From Dreissena polymorpha (taxonomy: Eukaryota > Mollusca > Bivalvia > Myida > Dreissenidae), in assembly GCF_020536995.1 (NCBI RefSeq), contig NC_068357.1, forward strand, positions 150,562,601 through 150,626,600: a stretch of DNA of 64,000 bases. The letters run 5' to 3'. The position numbers and the translations under genes are program-made. Under the pieces are notes generated by a model. It worked only from the letters and a program-made list of their open reading frames with translations, was not told where the DNA came from and did no database searches. This document shows, piece by piece, positions 57,688 through 64,000 of this stretch. The number at the start of each line of letters is the position of its first letter. Position 1 is the stretch's first letter.

Positions 57688-58914
57688 AAAAACGCAAAGA
57701 AATACAATATCATGCGTATTGAAAACGCACCCGATTTGCCTTTTACGCACATTCGTCTAATTTGATGCGTACGATACAATAGCTTTGATCGAAAATACTT
57801 TGCTCATTTTAGGTATTTTTTGTTATTATTTTCGTAACGTGGCGACGTTTTTATTCAGCAAGCGCCTGGATGACGGATGACAGTCAAAGCTATTCAAACG
57901 CTCTGCGGACTAGATTTAATAGTTAAATAAAGCGGCTGACCAAATTATTTACGACGACATACATGCGTTTTCAATCTGACTTAATCCGTCGTTCATTGTG
58001 CATGTATTTGTAAAGCGTCTGTACTTTCAGTTTCTAATACGATGCGTAATAAAAATGTCTAATAGAAAGACGTCCGCAATTGTTGCGCCAAAATATCAGT
58101 CGATCGCTAACTTTTTCGAACCAAGAAAGCAAGAGCCAATAAGTGCCGAATCATTCGTGTTATCGATTTTTTTTTAAGATTAAAGTTTATATTATTGACA
58201 GTTTCAAGGATTAAAGATGTTATGAAACATCAGTTTATTAAAGTTAATTATATTAGTTTACAGTTTTATTGAATCAATACAATTGTGTGCATCTTCAACA
58301 GAAGTGAAGCAGCAATGATTTTACTGTATGCATCTTATAACTCATTTCACCCTATTCCAAGAATGAAATCACCCTATTTTTCAAAATCAGTGGGTGAAAA
58401 CCCTATTTCCGAAATAATTATCTGGGGCACTGATCATTCGTGTTATCGATTTTTTTTAAGATTAAAGTTTATATTATTGACAGTTTCAAGGATTAAAGAT
58501 GTTATGAAACATCAGTTTATTAAAGTTAATTATATTAGTTTACAGTTTTATTGAATCAATACAATTGTGTGCATCTTCAACAGAAGTGAAGCAGCAATGA
58601 TTTTACTGTATGCATCTTATAACTCATTTCACCCTATTCCAAGAATGAAATCACCCTATTTTTCAAAATCAGTGGGTGAAAACCCTATTTCCGAAATAAT
58701 TATCTGGGGCACTGGGACATATATGTTTGTATAGGTCCCTGAACAAAACAAGAAGGCCAAACGATTTTATCGAATATATTTGAAGATTTAAAAAGTTCCT
58801 ATTATCGATCTGATAATAACATAATAGTTCGTGCTTTTTTAATATCAGTTATTATATAATTAGAAGAAATAAGCTTCGACTGCATTCAATTAAGAGTAAT
58901 AAAACTCGGCATGA

Positions 58915-58941
58915 ACAGGGACCTATTTGTATAGGTCCCTG
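58915..58941. other. short palindrome CAGGGACCTAT
   Basis: CAGGGACCTAT, TTGT loop, ATAGGTCCCTG. A degenerate partner 'ctgggacatatatgtttgta' + 'taggtccctg' is at 58713-58738 and a half copy at 61814-61825. Confidence 0.6.
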
Positions 58942-59479
58942 GGCGAGAATGATATCTTGATTGTCATTAAACATGTTATTTAAAGGTGACACGTGATATC
59001 TTAATTACGGTATCTTCACAGGTGCAGACATGTGGTGTCACGGGCATACCCATAAACGCTTTAAATCCATACTTGGGACATCGCCTCCCATTGAGCGGAT
59101 TCGTTCGCTCCTTTATCGCTGATGTTGTTTTTTTTCAAGACCTTTATTTTGCTGAAATTAATCATCCATAATAAACGAAGAAAAAAATCACTTATTTTTT
59201 TCATGTTTTTATTTTTTAATCGTAAATTTAGACTTTATAACGAAAATTGAATAAAGACATACGTTAAGGAAATCTAGAGAACACAAATGGAACTATTCAA
59301 GTTTATTTAAGGCTCCATATTTTTCATGTTGAACATGTTTATCGTGAATTAAGATGTTATTAAGAAAATTTAATTAATAATGAAATCAGTTTAGAAAATA
59401 TTGAGAACAGTCCAAAACAGTTTATATCAGACTATAAACTTTATATTACATGTTAAACGTTATTTCAATAATAATATAA

Positions 59480-60270
59480 GAAAGTTATAGGCAAAAGCTG
59501 ATATGTCCTTTTCAATAAAAAGAAGTATGCCATGTCCTGACATCTTACACAGTTTTGCAAATGAATAGCTCCGGCCGGTACTTGTTCATTTAGAACCCCA
59601 AAATTCATATCTGGCTAGTAATTTTTGTATTAGCTTGAGAGCGATTTTTAAATAAAATAAATTGCTAAAAATCACTTTAGTTTTAGACTCAACCAGATAC
59701 ATACTTTTAATTTAAAAAGTTTGCCTCTACCTGAAAATTTACAGAGAATCGCTAATAAATATTTCTGGACCAATTTTATAATCACAAACTTCATTTCAGT
59801 TATAGATTTTTATATAACCTTTAAATTAAAATGACACTTACAAGGGAAATATTAAAAACGAAATGGAAAATGTTTAGACAAACAAAGATATGTATTATTC
59901 AATAAAAAAGTCGGCCTCCGTCTTGAATCTTACAGTGTCTTATTGAGTACCTCCAGAACTATATAAGTACGGCATTTAATAAGAAATTATACAGGCTCAA
60001 ACAAAGGCAGATATCTACTTTTCAATAAAATTGTCTTCCTCATCCTGAAATCTTTCAAAGTAACGCTCATTAATATTTAATATTCAACGTTTACATCGGA
60101 CTTTAGATATGTCTATAACCTTTATAATTTTCATTGAATAATTTTATTCCATAAAGAAATAATTAAATTTTATACAAAGGCATTACTGAAAGGTATGCTT
60201 AAAAAGCAAACTCGGCATTAAACATTACGTGTTGTCACTGAATATTGTTGCAGAGACACATATTTTATAA
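59480..60270. repeat. degenerate tandem-like repeat
   Basis: Four or more diverged copies of 'caaaggcagatatctacttt...caataaaa...ctcctgaaatcttacagagt' at irregular 120-190 bp spacing. No coding sense. Confidence 0.4.
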
Positions 60271-60555
60271 ATCTATCGTGTATATTTCTAAGTTAACTTA
60301 TATTGATTAACGATGTGATACCTATGACACTTGGTTTCATGTTTCAATTGTTTTCAATCCTACTTTGCGAAGTCATAAAGAACTGTTTATTGGAATAAAG
60401 CGGGTGTTTACTATGATATCGCTGTAATCTGCTAAATTCTTCAGTACCGTCAGGATCAGCGGGTAACGTGTTAGCCAATATCGCGACGGTTCAATTTATC
60501 GATTCTGGGATTGTCTATGCTGCATGTAAATAAGCTTTGATCCTTTCTTTGCCAA

Positions 60556-60826
60556 AATTTTAACAGTATGTCTCAAACACAATTCAAAGCTCACGCATAA
60601 TGCACATTAGTCATCAAAATAATAGGTTGCTAAGAATCAGTGAAAACAGTTTCTGAGTTTGACTCCATTTGAAAAACATTTACTAATATACGAGTATTCA
60701 AATGCTTGGCAACAAAATTTCATTGGCCATTATTTTTAAATCACAAATAAACTATCAAACAATGTCACATATTTTCATTCAGTTGCAAGTTCAGTTGCAG
60801 TTAAAAAAAATAATAAGATGACATGT
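60556..60826. repeat. duplicated flank of exon D, copy 1
   Basis: Over about 270 bp it matches 63658-63945 (phrases 'cagtatgtctcaaacacaat', 'caaacaatgtcacatatttt'), with roughly 80% identity by eye. Confidence 0.75.
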
Positions 60827-60832
60827 AATTAT

Positions 60833-62325
60833 AGGAGGTTTTTGTGTGACGTCACAAGAGGGGTTTTCCGTTACTAAAAATAGATTGGCCGTCAACTTCT
60901 TGATCGCGGCCAATTACATTGTATCAGAGTAAAGGTCGTCGGAAGACTTAATACTTACAATTTCACAAAACAAAACTATAAATACCCGTATTTTTTTAAA
61001 ATAAGAATTTAATAAATGATATTTCAAAAATAATAAAACATATAATAATTTGAATATTATAATAAGTGGTGTGGATGCGATAGTGTTATTTTTCATCCGC
61101 GATTGAAATTTAGTGTAAGGGGTTCATTGAATTAGTCATAAAACAAAGCCCTAAAATAGCTCAATACATTTCAATCTTGAAATGTATTTTTAATTTTCTT
61201 TTACATTGAATGAATTTTCGTTTCGTTAACATTGAATGAAAATATTAATAAATTTAAGCATTCAATTTGAAAAAACACCTGCATATTTTGCAAATTGAAC
61301 TGTCTTTGCATAAACACGTATATTGAAAACTCGTCAGTAGTGATAATGAGCGATACAAATCTAGCATTTTATGATACCATTAAATTACACATTTAATTTA
61401 TTTAGCGCAAGTATTTTATATCCCTATAATGAACAAACTCTATTGCTTGTTTTCATGATGATGTTTCGAACACTGCAGTAACGCACGATCTTTACACATT
61501 ATAGCAGAGTTTAAATTTGCAGGTACCAGTTAAATACGTTCATTGTGTAGCAGTAAATGTGTACAATATTTTAAATGTATAGTTATTAAACACTTTATTA
61601 TTATGTTTAAACTGGCTAATATATATACGTTATAGTTCCTAGCTGTTAATCCATTTCGGACAAATGTCTATTTTTAAATATGTTCAAATATTTTATTAAA
61701 GCTATGTTAAGTTTTTGACTTAATATGTCGAGAGATGACATGGAGGTATCATAAATTGTGTTTAATGACCAGACACATGTGGTTTATGCAGAGACCCCAT
61801 ACAGAGTCATACAAGTATAGGTCCCTGGGTTTATGACACACTGTTTTCTTAGTAATTGTCTGGACAGTAACCGATCATATCGATCGAGATAATTGGTTTG
61901 TGATAAACAAAGGGGCAATTAAACACTGGGTTAAAATGCTGAAACAAAGAGTGTCAAAATTGGTGTGAACAATTAAATAGAAAACATTAACATTTATCAA
62001 GAGGATTTAGTTAATCTGTAACAAGGTAAGTTTTTACAGACAAATAGGTTCAAATCAGTTTCTATATGTTGATTACATCAAATCAATCAATTTGTTGTTT
62101 GTTTTCTTCTTTATTTGTGTTCATTCATTGGATTCAATTTAATCTGAAAGAATTTCAATTTCTGAGTATTTTATGTTCTTTAAAAGGGTCGCGAATACGT
62201 TTGTAACCTTATCACGATGCGCTTCATCAATGCAAACAATAGCAGAATGGCCGCAGTTTTGACGGCCAAAATTTGAGCATGCGCAAACGTGACGTCATTA
62301 TCGGAATCCCCAAAACCTCCTATTG
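60833..62325. mobile_element. 1.5-kb TIR element with ATAGGAGGTTTT ends
   Basis: Ends ATAGGAGGTTTTTG and inverted ATAGGAGGTTTTGG, each followed by TGACGTCA within 25 bp. No transposase seen; interior AT-rich. Confidence 0.6.
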
Positions 62326-62334
62326 CTACAAAGT

Positions 62335-62700
62335 TTATTAAAAGATGACAGAGGTAATAGCAAACAAGTTAATAAAAAGATGACATGAAGTCACTGCCAA
62401 CAAGTTAATACAAAGATGACACATTTATTGCAATTTAGTTGATAAAAATATGACATCTGGTTATTGGGAACAAATTAATAAAACAATGACCTGTAGCAAA
62501 TATGAACAAGGTAATAATCAAATTATCTGTTGTTAATGTGAGAAAGTATATAATAAGATTACTGGTAGTTAATGTGAACAAGTCAATAATTTGATTACCC
62601 ATAGTTAATGTGAACAAATCCAGTCAATAATTTGATTACCTATAATTAATGTGAACAAATCCAGTTAATAACTTGATTACCAGAAGTTAGTTCCAACAAA
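62335..62700 (+). repeat. degenerate ~36-bp minisatellite
   Basis: About ten units of 'gttaataaaaagatgacat' and later 'aataatttgattacc' / 'agttaatgtgaacaa' type. Its first unit also appears on the other side of the 60833-62325 element. Confidence 0.7.
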
Positions 62701-63052
62701 TGAATTTCCTTATAGCCATGCAAACTGAGCACACTGAGAACTTTTTTCTCCAAACATATATGTAAAGAGAGAAGGATAAACATCTCAAAGGCCGGACTTT
62801 CTGATTAAAATCAGGATGTATGGAATTAATGGGTTTATCATTTATAAACCGTTAATTTACACTTCAGTTGATATCACATATTCTTCATAGTGGTGTTCCC
62901 CCTATGGTGCATCTATACGCCATATAGGCAATATATACTGTACATAAATAGCCAATCAGTCATGGCAACTGAGTGAAAATTTATTAACAGGCACATTGAG
63001 CCCTCCAGGCAACAGCAATTTAAACACTTTCAGTCTTTCAGGCACAATGATT

Positions 63053-63306
63053 TTACGTTAAACCTCCAAAATCAGCCCCATCAGCCTGTAGATGACGTAA
63101 AGAATGAATTTTCATACTGACTTTCTGGGTAAAACCTTTTCCACACGTTAGGCAGATAAAGGGTTTTTCTCCTGTGTGTATTCTCCTGTGTTCCACCATC
63201 TTCGCATGACTTGAGAGGGACTTGTTGCATATATCACACATCGTGCTCTTTCGTCTAGTAGCAAAGTTCATGTGAATGCTTTCCCCACCTCCCGTCTCAA
63301 GGTGGC
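63053..63306 (-). CDS. C2H2 zinc-finger terminal exon D
   Basis: Acceptor TCATTTCCAG before 63306; phase 1 entry (G)GC CAC CTT; stop TAA at 63055-63053. It encodes a 23-residue lead (GHLETGGGESIHMNFATRRK), finger 1 (CDIC ... HRRIH, with L for the usual F), linker TGEKPFI, finger 2 (CLTC ... HSLRH) and tail LQADGADFGGLT. Helix residues S/A/K/E and Q/V/S/I. No duplicate exon seen. Confidence 0.9.
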
Positions 63307-63657
63307 CTGGAAATGAGTAAATATTCTTTTGTTATTTTGGGGAAAATAGTTGTTTAATCTGTGTACCTTAATATTGCTACATAAAACCAAATATCTTTTT
63401 GTTTCAAATTGACATATTCCTGATAAGGATCTATTATAGGCAAAAGTTGAAAATGGTCCATAAATAGTTTTATTTTAACGTTACATAAACTTGGTTTTAA
63501 CTTCAGTTATTACCTCAAATATAAACTCATGGTTTTCTGCCCCAGCAAATATTTCTCATTATATCCGATATCTATTGGGCATTGAACCCTTTTCCACTCA
63601 GAGGCAAAGTGAAATAGACCCTTTTCACAATCAGCCAAAATTGATAAGAGGGCCAAA

Positions 63658-63945
63658 CGTTAAAACAGTATGTCTCAAACACAATTCAAAGCCCAAGCAG
63701 AATGCACATAAGTCATGAAGAACATAGGTTGCTAAGGAACTGTGGAGACACTTGAAAACAGTTTCTAAATGGGCCTCAATGTGAAAAAACATTTATATGA
63801 GTCATCCAATGCTTAGCAACAAAGTTTCATTGGCCATTCTGTCTAAATAACAAAAAACTGTCAAACAATGTCACATATTTTCATTCAGCTGCAAAGTTCA
63901 GGTGCACTTTAAAAACAAATTAATAATAAGATGAAATGTATTTAT
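63658..63945. repeat. duplicated flank of exon D, copy 2
   Basis: Partner of 60556-60826. It lies on the 5' side (reading -) of exon D. Confidence 0.75.
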
Positions 63946-63957
63946 TAGAACATGTTA

Positions 63958-64000
63958 ACCCATTTATGCCTAGTGGACTCTCCCATCTTTCTAAATTGGA
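63958..64000. repeat. start of a hairpin MITE cut by the window end
   Basis: 'aacccatttatgcctagtgg' and 'actctcccatctttct' match, reversed, 45405-45453. Confidence 0.6.

Larger units (their letters stand above)
55985..58432 (+). mobile_element. hAT-like element, inner copy
   Basis: Same ends and arms as the outer copy, essentially identical over about 790 bp (one T-run differs). The outer target site is duplicated as ATCAT (55980-55984 and 58433-58437). It reads A-A-B-B overall, as expected for self-insertion. Its own left arm is split at 56039 by a third element. Confidence 0.75.
55466..58714 (+). mobile_element. hAT-like element, outer copy, inserted by itself
   Basis: Ends CAGTGCCCCAGATAA and inverted TTATCTGGGGCACTG. 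The left arm A (55466-55979) contains a possible transposase start at 55885 (MSNRKTSAIVAPKYQSIANF then FEPRKQE). The right arm B (58433-58714) is non-coding. Most of the coding region is missing. Flanks GGACAATAT and GGACATAT look like an imperfect 8-bp duplication. A second copy sits between A and B. Confidence 0.7.

Overview
The window looks like nuclear DNA of a bivalve mollusc. Genes have many small exons with GT-AG introns. The sequence is AT-rich and packed with short dispersed elements of bivalve type: tRNA-derived modules, TTAA-flanked hairpin elements, 'aacaagag...gagct' composite elements with internal tandem arrays, and long runs of 'tgaccttgacctttgacc'. I infer a Dreissena-like mussel from the style of these repeats; nothing in the window proves the species.

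Three genes are visible. (1) On the + strand, positions 2202-16941 hold the 3' part of a coiled-coil protein whose 5' exons lie before the window. At least ten exons join in phase. After two or three coiled-coil exons come clustered QTD/TQT motifs that resemble dynein light chain LC8 sites, a 320-codon exon without a recognised domain, and a C-terminus with GILK followed by KSITW, the SILK-RVxF pair used by protein phosphatase 1 partners. (2) On the - strand, positions 27535-20998 hold a calmodulin-like four-EF-hand protein with a long KEKE/RS/acidic tail; its first exon is not identified. Genes 1 and 2 converge, with a large composite repeat element (18043-20551) between them. (3) On the - strand, seven exons between 63306 and 35741 each start in phase 1 after a good acceptor, encode exactly two C2H2 zinc fingers and end in a stop codon. 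This is the architecture of a set of alternative 3' terminal exons, as in insect lola, mod(mdg4), fruitless or broad. The shared 5' exons would lie beyond 64000.

The zinc-finger array grew by tandem duplication. A module of three exons (A, B, C) with its intergenic DNA occurs twice (about 33.3-43.2 kb and 43.7-54.4 kb). A fourth type, exon D, stands alone at 63.1 kb. One A copy carries an in-frame stop between its two fingers. Later insertions differ between the two modules: a tRNA-bearing TTAA element in module 1, and in module 2 a twin-primed LINE, a tiny palindrome with a target duplication and a new minisatellite.

A recurring theme is tandem duplication exactly at exon edges: five cases in 64 kb, in all three genes. 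They comprise a 62-bp x5 array ending on a 3' splice site, a 33-bp array that repeats a 5' splice site, a 99-101 bp x3 duplication of an acceptor plus exon start, a 68-bp x4 amplification of the end of a zinc-finger exon, and a duplicated exon end with its donor. Transposon content is also informative: a CAGTG-ended hAT-like element inserted into itself and then hit by a third element, and a tRNA-Leu-like cassette inside TTAA-flanked terminal-inverted-repeat elements.
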